Shown: positions 40,890 through 51,583 of the stretch, piece after piece
Layout of the letters: each line of letters starts with the position of its first letter
Position numbering within the stretch: the stretch's first letter is position 1
Source: Deinococcus arboris
GTDB taxonomy: Bacteria > Deinococcota > Deinococci > Deinococcales > Deinococcaceae
Direction of reading: 5' to 3'
DNA length: 64,000 bases
Assembly: GCF_009755355.1 (NCBI RefSeq)
Contig: NZ_WQLB01000020.1
Coordinates: forward strand, 16,483-80,482
Program-made: the position numbers and the translations under genes
Notes under the pieces: generated by a model
Seen by the model: only the letters and a program-made list of their open reading frames with translations
What the model was told of the DNA's origin: nothing
Database searches by the model: none

Positions 40890-41972
40890 TCACTGCCGGT
40901 ACTCCCGGCCTTTCCAGGTTACGCGGCGCTTCACGGCCCGAAGATACACGGGGACGGCCAGCAGCGGCGTGAGCGGCCCCAGCAGCCCTTCGGCCAGGTC
41001 GGCGGGGCGGCGGCGGCCGGCGATCAGGTTGACGACCAGGCGCTCCAGCACACTGGCCACCCGCAGCACCCGCGCGCCTGGCACCGGCGCCAGCCAGGGC
41101 AGGGTATGTCCGGCAACATGCAAGGCCACGCTCAGGGTCAGCAGCACCCGTGAGTTGAGGTGAATCGGCAGGGTGTTCTTGCCAAACCCTGCGGCCGACT
41201 CTGGGTACGAGCGGTACATCCGCACGCTGATGCAGGCCCGGCCCATCGCGGTGGACACCGGCAGGCCACTGGCCGCCAGCCGCCGGGCAAGCACCGTGTC
41301 TTCCAGCACCTCCCCCTGCACGGCGGCGTAGCCGCCCACCCGCAGCAGGGCGGCGCGGCGGTAGGCCATCACCTGCCCGTTGGCAATGGTGGCCAGCGGC
41401 TGGGGCGGGCGCAGCCGCAGCAGCGGGTAAGGAAAGTACGACAGTACGGCGGCGTCCACCAGGGGCGTCAGCAGCCGCTCGCCGGGGGTGCGGTTGTCCT
41501 GGCGCGGCTGAATGCTCAGGAGGTCCGCGCCTGAGCGGTTCAGTTCGTTCAGCAGCCCTCCCAGCGCGCCGGGATGCCAGGAGACATCCGCGTCAGTAAA
41601 AATCAGCAGGTCGCCCTGCGCGGCTCGCAGCAGTTGCTGGCAGGCCCAGGGTTTGCCGTACCACCCCAGCGGGCGGGGCTGCCCAGCGATAACCTGCGCG
41701 CCCAGCCCACGGGCGACCTCCGCCGTGCCGTCGGTACTGCGGTCATCCAGCACGATGACCTCATGGGCCCCCTGGGCCAGGACGCCGGGCAGGGTGATGG
41801 GGAGGTTGTGCGCCTCGTTGCGCGCCGGAATCAGGATAGACACGCGCGGGCCGGTGGCCGGGGTGGGCGCGGGGCGCAGCCGGGGAAAGGTGAGGGCATT
41901 GACCGTCAGCGTTAGGGCCTTGGCCGTCAGCCAGGTCAGCATGACGGTGCGGTAGAGGGCGCCCAGCTTCAC
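40890..41972 (-). CDS. family 2 glycosyltransferase, CruC-like
   Basis: 360 residues. A hydrophobic N-terminus ([20 protein letters not shown]) precedes a GT-A fold: [36 protein letters not shown], the DXD in [17 protein letters not shown], and the acceptor-side [15 protein letters not shown]. About two membrane segments are at the C-terminus. In Chlorobaculum, CruC is the carotenoid glucosyltransferase encoded with CruD; the same neighbours occur here, so carotenoid glycosylation is inferred. The GTG start overlaps the acyltransferase stop (GTGA). Confidence 0.82.
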   Translation of the reverse strand: MKLGALYRTVMLTWLTAKALTLTVNALTFPRLRPAPTPATGPRVSILIPARNEAHNLPITLPGVLAQGAHEVIVLDDRSTDGTAEVARGLGAQVIAGQPRPLGWYGKPWACQQLLRAAQGDLLIFTDADVSWHPGALGGLLNELNRSGADLLSIQPRQDNRTPGERLLTPLVDAAVLSYFPYPLLRLRPPQPLATIANGQVMAYRRAALLRVGGYAAVQGEVLEDTVLARRLAASGLPVSTAMGRACISVRMYRSYPESAAGFGKNTLPIHLNSRVLLTLSVALHVAGHTLPWLAPVPGARVLRVASVLERLVVNLIAGRRRPADLAEGLLGPLTPLLAVPVYLRAVKRRVTWKGREYRQ

Positions 41973-42628
41973 GCCCGGTCTCCAGTGACTACAGTGAGCA
42001 GCTGCGCGGCCCAGTCCACCCTGTCAGACCGGCTGAGGCGCCCCGGCACGGCCCGCAGGTAACCGGCCAGCGGCTGTTCGGGGTCGCTGCCCGCCAGTTC
42101 GGCGTCCAGGGCGGCCAATTCGTGGGCGATGGCGCCCGGCAGGGCGGGTCCAGCCACCGCTGGCCCAAAGCGCAGGTACGCTTCCGGCCACTGGCCTCCG
42201 CGCAGGGTGACGCGCAGCGCCACGGGCACCAGCGGGACGCCGGCCGTCTGGGCTATCCAGGCGGCGCCGGGGGCGACCGTGCCCAGCGGGCCGGCCGGTT
42301 GCAGGGCTCCTTCTGGAAACACCGCCAGCCATCCTGCCTGCGCGCGGCGGACTCCGGCCCGCACCTCGTCGGCCCGCAGCGCCCCCACTCGGCGCAGAAA
42401 GGGAAAGCGGCCCAGCTGCCGCGCCGTCATCAGCACTGAAAAAGGAGCGCCCGCCCACCGGGCCACCTCGCGCAGCACGTAGCCGTCCCACCACGAATGG
42501 TGGTTGGGGGCCAGCACCGCGCCGCCCGTGGGCAGGGCGCCGCGCACCCACACGCCGGCCAGGCCGCCGCGCACGCTGCGCTGAATGCTGCGCGACAGCA
42601 GCGCCGTGGCCCAGGGCTTAGCGGTCAT
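41969..42628 (-). CDS. PlsC-like acyltransferase, CruD-like
   Basis: 219 residues. The acyltransferase HX4D motif is in [15 protein letters not shown], and the FPEG-type second motif is in [13 protein letters not shown]. The protein is smaller and more compact than typical PlsC. CruD of green sulfur bacteria acylates the sugar of a carotenoid glucoside; the adjacency to a CruC-like glycosyltransferase and cruF supports that job here. A phospholipid PlsC role remains possible. Its start overlaps cruF by 11 nt and its stop overlaps the glycosyltransferase start. Confidence 0.8.
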   Translation of the reverse strand: MTAKPWATALLSRSIQRSVRGGLAGVWVRGALPTGGAVLAPNHHSWWDGYVLREVARWAGAPFSVLMTARQLGRFPFLRRVGALRADEVRAGVRRAQAGWLAVFPEGALQPAGPLGTVAPGAAWIAQTAGVPLVPVALRVTLRGGQWPEAYLRFGPAVAGPALPGAIAHELAALDAELAGSDPEQPLAGYLRAVPGRLSRSDRVDWAAQLLTVVTGDRA

Positions 42629-43640
42629 GCCGCGTCACCCGCCGCGCCAGGGCCAGGCCCAGGGTCATGGCGGCCAGGGTCACGGCAGCTTCCGCGTAGC
42701 GGCCCACCAGCACCAGCCCGCCCGGCAGAAAAAAGGTCTCGATGGGATAGGCCACCCGGAAATCGGGGTCGCGTCTGGGGGCGCCGGGCAGCAGGCTCAG
42801 GCGCGGCTCGCGGCTTTCGGGGAAACTCCGCGCCCACCAGGGCAGCGCCCAGCTCCATTCCAGGGTGCGCAGGCCAAACAGGCGCGGGGCCAGGCCGGTA
42901 AAGACCCATGCCAGCCCCGACCCCACCGCCCACCAGCCCAGAAAGTTCTGCAGCGGGGCCCCGGCCCACAGCCCCAGCGGGTCGCTCCAGAGCCAGTAGC
43001 GCTGCGCGGTCATCAGTGGTTCTAACCCCACGTCCCAGAGCATCATCAGCAGGCCGGCCAGCCAGGGGCGCCCCCCAGACAGGCAGGTGGCCGTCAGCGT
43101 CAGCGCAAACCAGCCCAGCGGCACCATCAGCGGCACGCCCAGCAGGGTGGGAGCCGGGGCCGTCGCGTAAGAGTAAGCACCAAAGGGAAACCCGGTGCGG
43201 CTCCCCAGAACCTCAACCCCCAGGCCCACACTGAACGACACGGCCATCAGCAGCGTGGCGCGTACCCAGCCGGCGCGCTCCCAGACAAAGGCCAGCGCGG
43301 CCAGAAAGAGGGCCGCCGTGCTGGCCAGCCCCAGCACCGGAAAGCCGTCCGGCCATAGCGGGACCGGAATCTTGAGGGCCACGTACAGCGCCAGCAGCGC
43401 CGTCCAGGGCCGGGTGCGGCCCAGCAAGTCAGTCAGGCGCAGAGACAGGACCTCGCCAAAGCGCGGCCCTAGCGCGTCCCCCGCCAGCGCCAGTACGCCG
43501 GCCAGGGGCAGGCCGAGCGCGATGAGGGCCCAGCCAGCCGCCGGGCCGGCCAGCACCAGCAGCGCCCCTAAAAAGGCCAGCCCCAGCGCGGCCAACGCCA
43601 GGCCAAATCGCAGAAGGGTGGGGGAGAGGCGAGCGGTCAA
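42618..43640 (-). CDS. cruF: CruF: carotenoid 1',2'-hydratase
   Basis: 340 residues with about eight membrane segments. The family signature [20 protein letters not shown] is followed by [32 protein letters not shown] and [15 protein letters not shown]. CruF hydrates the end group of the acyclic carotenoid. In D. radiodurans the same gene order cruF-nudix-crtO occurs. It starts with TTG overlapping the nudix stop (TTGA). Confidence 0.9.
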   Translation of the reverse strand: MTARLSPTLLRFGLALAALGLAFLGALLVLAGPAAGWALIALGLPLAGVLALAGDALGPRFGEVLSLRLTDLLGRTRPWTALLALYVALKIPVPLWPDGFPVLGLASTAALFLAALAFVWERAGWVRATLLMAVSFSVGLGVEVLGSRTGFPFGAYSYATAPAPTLLGVPLMVPLGWFALTLTATCLSGGRPWLAGLLMMLWDVGLEPLMTAQRYWLWSDPLGLWAGAPLQNFLGWWAVGSGLAWVFTGLAPRLFGLRTLEWSWALPWWARSFPESREPRLSLLPGAPRRDPDFRVAYPIETFFLPGGLVLVGRYAEAAVTLAAMTLGLALARRVTRHDR

Positions 43641-44038
43641 GGGGCCGCCCTCAGCGCTTCAAAGTAGGCCTGGGTGGCGGCGGAAATCCTATCTGGTAAG
43701 GCGGCCAGCGGCCACCACCGCACTTCGGCCGCGTCGTCCTGCGCTTCAGGGGTGCCGTCCACAAACTGGGCGGTGAAGACATGGGTGTCCCAATCCACCA
43801 CGTTGCCGTCTGGGTAGGTGTGCTGGTGAGGGAAAACGCCCAGCGGAGTGAACTTGGCGGCGGTCAGCCTGGTTTCTTCCCGTAGTTCTCGCTGGGCAGC
43901 TGTTTCAGGCGCCTCACCGCGTTGCGCTCCACCGCCGGGTATGTCCCACAGGCCATTGTCGCTCCGCCGAATGAGCAGGACTTCGCGGCCTCGCAGGACA
44001 GCCACGCCTGCTCCTACGCGGCGTTTATGCCCAGCCAC
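43637..44038 (-). CDS. Nudix hydrolase in the carotenoid operon
   Basis: 133 residues. The Nudix box is visible as [13 protein letters not shown] then RELREETRL, with the Gly of EExGU replaced by Arg. The fold is short and single-domain. A GTG at 44038, with AGGA upstream, fits the family's first strand ([20 protein letters not shown]); a longer frame to 44233 would overlap crtO and lacks similarity. The substrate is unknown; members cleave nucleoside diphosphate-linked groups. It sits between crtO and cruF. Confidence 0.83.
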   Translation of the reverse strand: MAGHKRRVGAGVAVLRGREVLLIRRSDNGLWDIPGGGAQRGEAPETAAQRELREETRLTAAKFTPLGVFPHQHTYPDGNVVDWDTHVFTAQFVDGTPEAQDDAAEVRWWPLAALPDRISAATQAYFEALRAAP

Positions 44039-44042
44039 AAGC

Positions 44043-44077
44043 TTTTTTCCTACAACCCACAATCCACGCCCCACACC
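44043..44077. repeat. pyrimidine-rich motif between crtO and the Nudix gene
   Basis: TTTTTTCCTACAACCCACAA then CCACGCCCCACACC lies in the 41-nt gap between crtO and the Nudix gene. It resembles the dispersed CCCACAACCCACT intergenic motif. Confidence 0.4.
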
Positions 44078-44079
44078 CC

Positions 44080-45615
<1,536 letters not shown>

Positions 45616-45698
45616 GTGGCGTCAGTCTGGCATGGGCTGGGATGGGAAGAAGGTCAGGGAGAGGACAGAACAGCAACTGACGCGGTGGCGTGAGGGCC

Positions 45699-46310
45699 TT
45701 ACGGCACAGAGAGGGTTTGCCCGTCGGTCAGGATAAGCGAGATGTCCGGTTCCTTCGAGGCACTGCCGGTCACTGTGCAGGACGCAATCTTGTCTCGGTA
45801 GGTGGTGGAGAGGCCGCTCAAGGGACAAGGACCGTCTCGCAGTTTGCCATCGGCCTGGGCCAGCACAACTTCTATCTTCACCGCGCTGGCCAGAGCCATG
45901 TCATGCGCTTGCTCCATTTTGCTGCGCGCGTCCGAGAGTGGGAGGAGGGTCGTGACTGTCAGAAGAACGACGCGCAGCGCGACATGGCCAAGGACAAGGG
46001 CTATCTTGGCGGGCTTCCCGAGGGTGCTCGGAAACTCCTTTGCCTCTTGCTGGCCATAGGTCCGTCCGAAGTGGACCATCATGGCGATGAGAGTGGCGAA
46101 GATCAGCACCTGCCCCACAGGAGAAGCAGTGGCTTCGTTGACGAGGGCCGCCACTGCGCCCATGGCCAAGACGAAGGCGAGCCAAAACAGGTGCCAGCCC
46201 CAGAGCCCGATGAGTGTGAAGCCTGCGCCAGGCAGGAAAAAATTCAACACGTAGCCCACAGTTGAACTGGGCGGTTTTCTCAGGGTTGCAGCTTGAGCCG
46301 GTAGCGTCAC
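45699..46310 (-). CDS. membrane protein with C-terminal soluble domain, unknown
   Basis: 203 residues. Three membrane segments in the first 120: YVLNFFLPGAGFTLIGLWGWHLFWLAFVLAMGAVAALV, VGQVLIFATLIAMMVHF, and ALVLGHVALRVVLLTVTTLL. The last 75 residues are soluble, with two Cys (GPCPLSG and IASCTVTG) that could form a disulfide and a pilin-like composition. The GTG at 46310 follows TAACCT (46317-46322) by 6 nt. The family is unknown. It is divergent from a GNAT gene. Confidence 0.65.
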   Translation of the reverse strand: MTLPAQAATLRKPPSSTVGYVLNFFLPGAGFTLIGLWGWHLFWLAFVLAMGAVAALVNEATASPVGQVLIFATLIAMMVHFGRTYGQQEAKEFPSTLGKPAKIALVLGHVALRVVLLTVTTLLPLSDARSKMEQAHDMALASAVKIEVVLAQADGKLRDGPCPLSGLSTTYRDKIASCTVTGSASKEPDISLILTDGQTLSVP

Positions 46311-46381
46311 GGTCAGAGGTTAATCAAATTTCAGGGCGTCTGCTGCTCGATGTGAAGCCCCAGCGGGGGCATGATGGGACT

Positions 46382-46846
46382 ATGCCTCCATTCACTGTTC
46401 GCCGCCTGCGGCCCGGCGATGAAGCTGCGCTGGCCCAGGTCGCCGCTGACGAGACAGATTTCACGGAAGAAGATCCCAGCCCGCCTCTGAGTGCGGAGGA
46501 AGCCCGCGCTTATCTGGCGGACCCCCACGTCTGGCACTGGCACGCCGACGATGAATACGGTCAGCCCGTCGGGTTCCTGATGGCGTATGTGCACCGGCGG
46601 CGCCACCGCTCGGGCAGTGGCCAAACAGCCTGCGACGTGATGTTCGAGGAAATCGGGGTGCGCGAAAGCTGGCGCCGCGCGGGCGTGGGGCGCGCCCTGG
46701 TGGCGGCTCTGCACCGCCAGATGCAGGCCGAGGGGCTGCGCGACGTGTGGGTGGCCGCCGATAATGAGGGTGCCCAGGCCTTTTACGCGGCCTGTGGCTA
46801 CGAGGTGGACGAGTTGCAAGGTGTGATCCTGAGCCGCGAAGTCTAG
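46382..46846 (+). CDS. GNAT family N-acetyltransferase
   Basis: 154 residues. The acetyl-CoA-binding A motif is VRESWRRAGVGRALVAAL (R-x-x-G-x-G), followed by GLRDVWVAADNEGAQAFYAACGYEVDE, the C-terminal N-x-A-x-x-F-Y-x-x-x-G-Y pattern. The N-terminal RRLRPGDEAALAQVAADE and the DDEYGQPVGFLMAYV strand complete the fold. The substrate is unknown. ATG 46382 is chosen because the protein begins with the RRLRPGD strand, while the longer open frame upstream has no family support. Confidence 0.82.
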   Translation: MPPFTVRRLRPGDEAALAQVAADETDFTEEDPSPPLSAEEARAYLADPHVWHWHADDEYGQPVGFLMAYVHRRRHRSGSGQTACDVMFEEIGVRESWRRAGVGRALVAALHRQMQAEGLRDVWVAADNEGAQAFYAACGYEVDELQGVILSREV

Positions 46847-46934
46847 CCGCCCGGCCCCGGCATACGCTAGAGTGTGGGGCTGAACCGGCGCCCACCCCAG
46901 AGGGGCAGGTGGCCGGATTGACGGAGGTGGGCTT

Positions 46935-47234
46935 ATGGCAGAACGGGATATTGACAAGCTGCTGTCGCTGACAGACAGCAAATACCGCCTTTCGGTGGTG
47001 ACGGCCAAGCGCGCCCTGCAACTGCGCTCGGGGGCGCCCAGCGTGCTGCCTGTAGAGCAGCGCGTGCGGACCCGCAACCTGGTGACCCAGGCTATGCGCG
47101 AACTGGCCACGGGCAAGCTGACGGTGGGCACAAGCATGATGGACGAAGGCCGCTTTCAACAGGACTACGTGCGCCAGCGCCAGGCCCAGTTGCAGGCTCA
47201 GCTGAACGCCGAGCGCGAACGCGAGCGCGACTAA
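46935..47234 (+). CDS. rpoZ: DNA-directed RNA polymerase omega subunit
   Basis: 99 residues. It contains IDKLLSLTDSKYRLSVVTAKRALQL, with the conserved SKY segment that contacts beta-prime, and closes in a charged helix (LQAQLNAERERERD). The sequence matches the lineage-specific Deinococcus RpoZ, which lacks the usual short C-tail. RpoZ aids assembly of RNA polymerase. A rho-independent terminator follows 15 nt after the stop. TAGAGT lies about 65 nt upstream. Confidence 0.95.
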   Translation: MAERDIDKLLSLTDSKYRLSVVTAKRALQLRSGAPSVLPVEQRVRTRNLVTQAMRELATGKLTVGTSMMDEGRFQQDYVRQRQAQLQAQLNAERERERD

Positions 47235-47249
47235 ACCACGTGCCTCCTG

Positions 47250-47275
47250 GCCCCGTCTAAATGGCGGGGCTTTTT
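47250..47275 (+). terminator. rpoZ terminator
   Basis: GCCCCG (47250-47255) and CGGGGC (47265-47270) flank a 9-nt loop, followed by TTTTT. Confidence 0.85.
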
Positions 47276-47340
47276 GATGGGCGCTCAGGCAGCTGAACCG
47301 TGACTGTCTGGCCTTGCCCTCCCCCCGTATTGTGTTCCCC

Positions 47341-48636
47341 ATGTTGAGTGCGTTTGCGGCCCTGCTGTGCGTCACGGCGCTGCTGGCTTTTGTCAATGAG
47401 CGCTGGGTGCGGCTGCCGACCACCGTAGGCGTCACGTTGGCCGGGGCGCTGGCCAGCCTCGTCCTGATTGGTCTGGACAGGCTGGGCCTGCCGGGGCTGC
47501 GCGGCTGGGCCACCGAGGTGCTGCAGACGCTGGACTTCACCACGTTCGTTCTGAACGGCATCCTCAGCGTGCTGTTGTTTGCCGGGGCGCTCAGTCTGGA
47601 CACGCGCCAGATGCTGCGGCAGCGCGGCAGCATCCTGACCCTGGCCCTCTTCAGCACCCTCATCAGCACGGCGCTGATCGGCTTTGCCGCGTATGGGGTC
47701 TTTCGGCTGGTGGGTCTGGAGGTTCCCCTGATGTGGGCGCTGCTGTTCGGCGCACTGATTAGTCCCACGGACCCGGTTGCCGTCCTGGACCTGCTGAAAC
47801 GCGCGAAGGTGCCCGCCAAGATTGAAACCCTGATTGCGGGCGAGAGTCTCTTCAATGACGGCGTGGGGGTGGTGGTGTTTCTGGCCCTGGCCAGTGCGGC
47901 GGGTCTGGGCGGGCACGGTTCAGGCGGTGATGGGGCAAGTCAGGCCACCACAGGGGGTGTGCTGGCCCTGTTTACACAGGAGGCGCTGGGCGGCCTGGCC
48001 TTTGGCGCGCTGCTGGGCGGCCTAGGCTACTTGCTGGTACGGTCCATCGAGCAGCACGCCGTCGAGGTGCTGATTACCCTGGCACTGGTGGTCGGGGGCT
48101 ATGTGGCGGCGGCGGCGCTGGGGGTCAGTGGGCCACTGGCAATGGTGGTGGCGGGCCTGATGATCTCGCTGTGGCGCGATCAGGTCTTCGGTGACCACAC
48201 GCGCGAGCATGTGCTGGGCTTCTGGGAGACCGCCGACCAGGTGCTGAATATCCTGCTGTTTGCTTTTATTGGGCTGGACGTGCTGCTGACCGATGTCAGC
48301 GGCCCGCTGCTGCTGGCCAGTGCCCTGCTCATCGCCCTGTCCCTGGGGGCGCGCTGGCTGAGCGTGGCGCTGCCCTTTGCGCTGGTGCGGGCGCGGGAAG
48401 GCTACGCCGCCTACACGGTGCGCCTGCTCACCTGGGGCGGCCTGCGCGGCGGCATCGCCATCAGCTTGGCGCTGGGCCTGCCCGAGAGCCCTTACCGCAC
48501 GCCCGTGGTCACAGTCACCTACGCGGTGGTGCTTTTTTCTATCGCGGTGCAGGGGCTGACTGTCATGCCGGTGGTGAAAAAGGCAGCGGCGGCGCTGGAA
48601 GCTGAGCGTCCGGCCTCCTCACCCCACACCCCTTAA
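47341..48636 (+). CDS. Na+/H+ antiporter, CPA1 (NhaP) family
   Basis: 431 residues with about twelve membrane segments. The CPA1 motifs are ISPTDPVAVLDLLKRAKVP, IAGESLFNDGVGVVVFLAL and LTWGGLRGGIAISLALGLPES, which include the key Asp pair (DPVAV and FNDG). It exchanges Na+ or K+ for protons. TATTGT (47328-47333) precedes the ATG by 7 nt, so it is probably leaderless; nine residues upstream have an alternative start at 47314. Confidence 0.9.
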   Translation: MLSAFAALLCVTALLAFVNERWVRLPTTVGVTLAGALASLVLIGLDRLGLPGLRGWATEVLQTLDFTTFVLNGILSVLLFAGALSLDTRQMLRQRGSILTLALFSTLISTALIGFAAYGVFRLVGLEVPLMWALLFGALISPTDPVAVLDLLKRAKVPAKIETLIAGESLFNDGVGVVVFLALASAAGLGGHGSGGDGASQATTGGVLALFTQEALGGLAFGALLGGLGYLLVRSIEQHAVEVLITLALVVGGYVAAAALGVSGPLAMVVAGLMISLWRDQVFGDHTREHVLGFWETADQVLNILLFAFIGLDVLLTDVSGPLLLASALLIALSLGARWLSVALPFALVRAREGYAAYTVRLLTWGGLRGGIAISLALGLPESPYRTPVVTVTYAVVLFSIAVQGLTVMPVVKKAAAALEAERPASSPHTP

Positions 48637-48645
48637 AAGGGGAGA

Positions 48646-48671
48646 GGAGGCCACGCGGACCTCCCTTTTCC
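48646..48671 (+). terminator. short hairpin after the antiporter gene
   Basis: GGAGG (48646-48650) and CCTCC (48660-48664) pair across a 9-nt loop, followed by CTTTTCC. It lies between convergent genes. A further CCCCTT-AA-AAGGGG palindrome at 48629-48642 overlaps the stop codon. Confidence 0.45.
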
Positions 48672-48692
48672 TGAAGGGCCGCTGCACCTGCT

Positions 48693-49018
48693 CTATAACG
48701 TGCCGTCTTCCTCTTCCGCCGGCCCACTTTCAGACAAGCTCTGCGCACCTGCCTCAATAACCGTCAGCGAGCGCAGGGTGGTGCCCTGATGCCAGCCGTA
48801 CTGCGGCTCTCTCAGGCCCAGGGCGGCCGCAATCGCCTCGGCGGCGCCGCGCTCCGGCTCGCCGTCCAGGCAGAACAGCAGAAATTTGCGTCCGCCCGGC
48901 GCAATGCGGATAAACAGGTCCTCGCCAATTTCCAGCTGCTGGGTGCGGCCCAGACGCTCGGCGCGGCCCTGGGCGTAGCGAATAGCCTCGCGGATGGGCA
49001 CGGTCACGGTGGGGTGGC

Positions 49019-49022
<4 letters not shown>
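48693..49022 (-). CDS. hypothetical protein in the paaR operon
   Basis: 109 residues. It opens with [22 protein letters not shown], a helix, then a beta region ([25 protein letters not shown]) and [21 protein letters not shown]; the acidic tail ends EEEDGTL. The fold may be a small alpha/beta domain. Its ATG overlaps the TetR stop (ATGA), so it is cotranscribed with the regulator. The family is unknown, and no paa enzyme resembles it. Confidence 0.62.
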
Positions 49023-49627
<605 letters not shown>

Positions 49628-49667
49628 GGTGGGGGCAGGGGGCGGCGTGGCCCCTGGGCTGCCGTGC

Positions 49668-49699
49668 AGCGTAGCACGCGGCCCAAACGGGCGTTTGGG
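49668..49699 (-). promoter_or_regulatory. paaR promoter with autoregulatory operator
   Basis: CCCAAACGGGCGTTTGGG (49682-49699) is a palindrome with 8-bp arms and a GG centre and includes CNAACGNNCGTTNG. TACGCT (49668-49673) with an upstream TG is the -10 box on the minus strand. The operator overlaps the -35 to -10 spacer. Confidence 0.8.
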
Positions 49700-49767
49700 T
49701 GGGATGCCGCCGGGGCAGTTTGTCATGGGTGGACGCGCCGGGCGGGGGGGGTGGTACAACGGGCCTC

Positions 49768-50841
49768 ATGACGACAGAATCCGCTGCTGCCCCCGCCGGG
49801 GTGCGCGAGGCCGTGCGGCGCGTGCCGGCCTATCCGTTCACGCCGACCAACGAACCCATCAAGCTCGACCAGAATGAAAACCCCTACGACTTTCCGGCCG
49901 ACCTGAAGGCCGAGGCCCTGTCGCGTATGGCGGCCCGCGACTGGAACCGGTATCCCGACCTGCACGCCGACGAGTTGCGCCGCCGTATTGGCGCGTATGA
50001 GGACTGGCCCGAAGCGGGCGTGGTGGTCACGCCGGGCAGCAACGTCCTGATCAAGCTGCTGACCGAGCTGGCCGGCATCGGGCAGACCGTCCTGACCGTC
50101 AGCCCTACTTTTAGTGTCTATACCCTGGAGGCGCAGCTGCTGGGCGCCCGGCTGGTCGAGGTGCCACTGAATGAAGACTTCAGCCTGCCCGTCGCCGCCC
50201 TGAAAGCCGAACTGGGGCGCCACGAGCCGGGTGTGCTGTACATCACCCAGCCGCACGCGCCCACAGGTGTGGTGGACAGCGCCGCGGCCGTGCGCGAGCT
50301 GGCCGCGGCGGCGGGCGACTGGGTGGTCGTGCTGGACGAGGCCTATCACCAGTACAGCGGCACCGACTTCCGCGACCTGACCCGCGCGGGCCAGGGCCGC
50401 CTGAGCCTGCGCACCTTCAGCAAGGCCTGGGGGCTGGCGGGCCTGCGCCTGGGCTACGCCCTGACCAGCCCGGAACTCGCCACGCAACTGCAAAAGCTGG
50501 TTCCTGCCTTCAATGTCAGTACGCTGACCCAGGCCGCCCTGGAAGTGGCCCTGGAGCAGCCCGCCTATGTGCAGGCCCGCGTGCAGGAAGGCGTGCAGGA
50601 GCGCGAGCGGGTCCTGGCTGCCCTAGCAGGTCACCCCACCTGTCAGGCGCTGCCCAGCCGGGCGAACTTCTTTCTGCTGCGCACGCCAGATGCGGCGGCC
50701 GCCTACGCGCAGCTGCGCGCGCGCGGGATCGTCACGCGGCGTCAGGACAGCTTTCCGGGTCTGGCTGGCTGCCTGCGCGTCGCCATCGGCACCCCCGCCG
50801 AGAACGACGCCCTGATTGCCGCCGTGAACGACCTGGGGTGA
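49768..50841 (+). CDS. hisC: histidinol-phosphate aminotransferase
   Basis: 357 residues of fold-type I PLP enzymes. NEPIKLDQNENPYDFP is the HisC N-terminal signature. TPGSNVLIKLL, TQPHAPTGVVD, VVLDEAYHQYSG, and the PLP Lys in RTFSKAWGLAGLRLGY follow. The step converts imidazole acetol-phosphate to histidinol-phosphate; other aminotransferase activities are possible. TACAAC lies 7 nt upstream of the ATG, a weak leaderless match. The ykgJ-like gene overlaps its stop. Confidence 0.88.
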   Translation: MTTESAAAPAGVREAVRRVPAYPFTPTNEPIKLDQNENPYDFPADLKAEALSRMAARDWNRYPDLHADELRRRIGAYEDWPEAGVVVTPGSNVLIKLLTELAGIGQTVLTVSPTFSVYTLEAQLLGARLVEVPLNEDFSLPVAALKAELGRHEPGVLYITQPHAPTGVVDSAAAVRELAAAAGDWVVVLDEAYHQYSGTDFRDLTRAGQGRLSLRTFSKAWGLAGLRLGYALTSPELATQLQKLVPAFNVSTLTQAALEVALEQPAYVQARVQEGVQERERVLAALAGHPTCQALPSRANFFLLRTPDAAAAYAQLRARGIVTRRQDSFPGLAGCLRVAIGTPAENDALIAAVNDLG

Positions 50842-51170
50842 AGCTGTCCCCAGAGGAACGCGCTCGCTTTGCCGTGCCGCCCGGCGTGGCGCCGCGCAGT
50901 GCGCTGGTTACCGCCTGCACGGCGTGCGGGGCCTGCTGCGCCGCGCCCGATATTCACGCGCTGGGCAAGCCGCTGGGCGTACCGTGTGTGCATCTGGGCA
51001 CCGACAGCGGCCAGGGGTGCCTGTGCGCCGTGTACGCCGACCGGCCTGCGGTGTGCCGCAGCTATCAGCCTGACTGGGTGTGCGGCGAGGTAGCGCCGCT
51101 GCCGACCCTGGAGGCGCGCACCGCCCGCTTCCTTCAGATTTACGGTCTGGAGGCTGAGGCAGGGCCGTGA
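50838..51170 (+). CDS. YkgJ-family Cys-cluster protein
   Basis: 110 residues with a dense Cys cluster: ALVTACTACGACCAAPDIHA, VPCVHLG, QGCLCAVYADRPAVCRSYQPDWVCGE. This is the YkgJ/CxxCxxCC family, thought to bind zinc or an iron-sulfur cluster. The role is unknown. It overlaps hisC by 4 nt and is followed by a 14-bp hairpin. Confidence 0.83.
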   Translation: MKLSPEERARFAVPPGVAPRSALVTACTACGACCAAPDIHALGKPLGVPCVHLGTDSGQGCLCAVYADRPAVCRSYQPDWVCGEVAPLPTLEARTARFLQIYGLEAEAGP

Positions 51171-51570
51171 GGATAGGGGAGACAGCCCTGCGGTGAGAGG
51201 GCTGCCGTCTCTTCCACGCGCCAAACGGACAGAACCAGTGGGCGAAGTCCACGCCTGGACTCTCTTCCTCATCCTGCTCGGCTTGACTCGTTGATGAACG
51301 CGAGTCAAGCCGAGCCTCTTTGCGTCAAGGGGATACAGGGTTGGGGCGGTGAACCACCCTGGGAGGAAAAGTGCCTCTGGGTGGGGATAGAGGCGAGCCG
51401 CGTCTGACATGGCCTCCCTTTGTTCTCTGGGTACGTTGGGGAGAGTGCCACCTCCTCTGCTTTGGCCTGAACTGCTGGGGCCACCGGTGGAGTCAGTGGC
51501 TCTCCAAGACGGTTGGGCCGCTTAGCCCAGCCGCCTGCTGGTTTCCACTCCGCTCTTCATGCCTGAATGC
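51171..51570. other. 400-nt intergenic region containing a perfect 14-bp hairpin
   Basis: CTCGGCTTGACTCG (51277-51290) and CGAGTCAAGCCGAG (51301-51314) form a perfect stem with a 10-nt loop. It is 107 nt after the ykgJ-like stop. Only a short T run follows, so it may be a terminator or a protein-binding site. Nothing else in the region has support as a gene. Confidence 0.55.
51277..51314 (+). terminator. 14-bp perfect inverted repeat
   Basis: Perfect arms with a 10-nt loop; the poor T tract (CCTCTTTG) is the reason for modest confidence as a terminator of the hisC-ykgJ unit. Confidence 0.5.
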
Positions 51571-51583
51571 GAGAATGGCCCCC

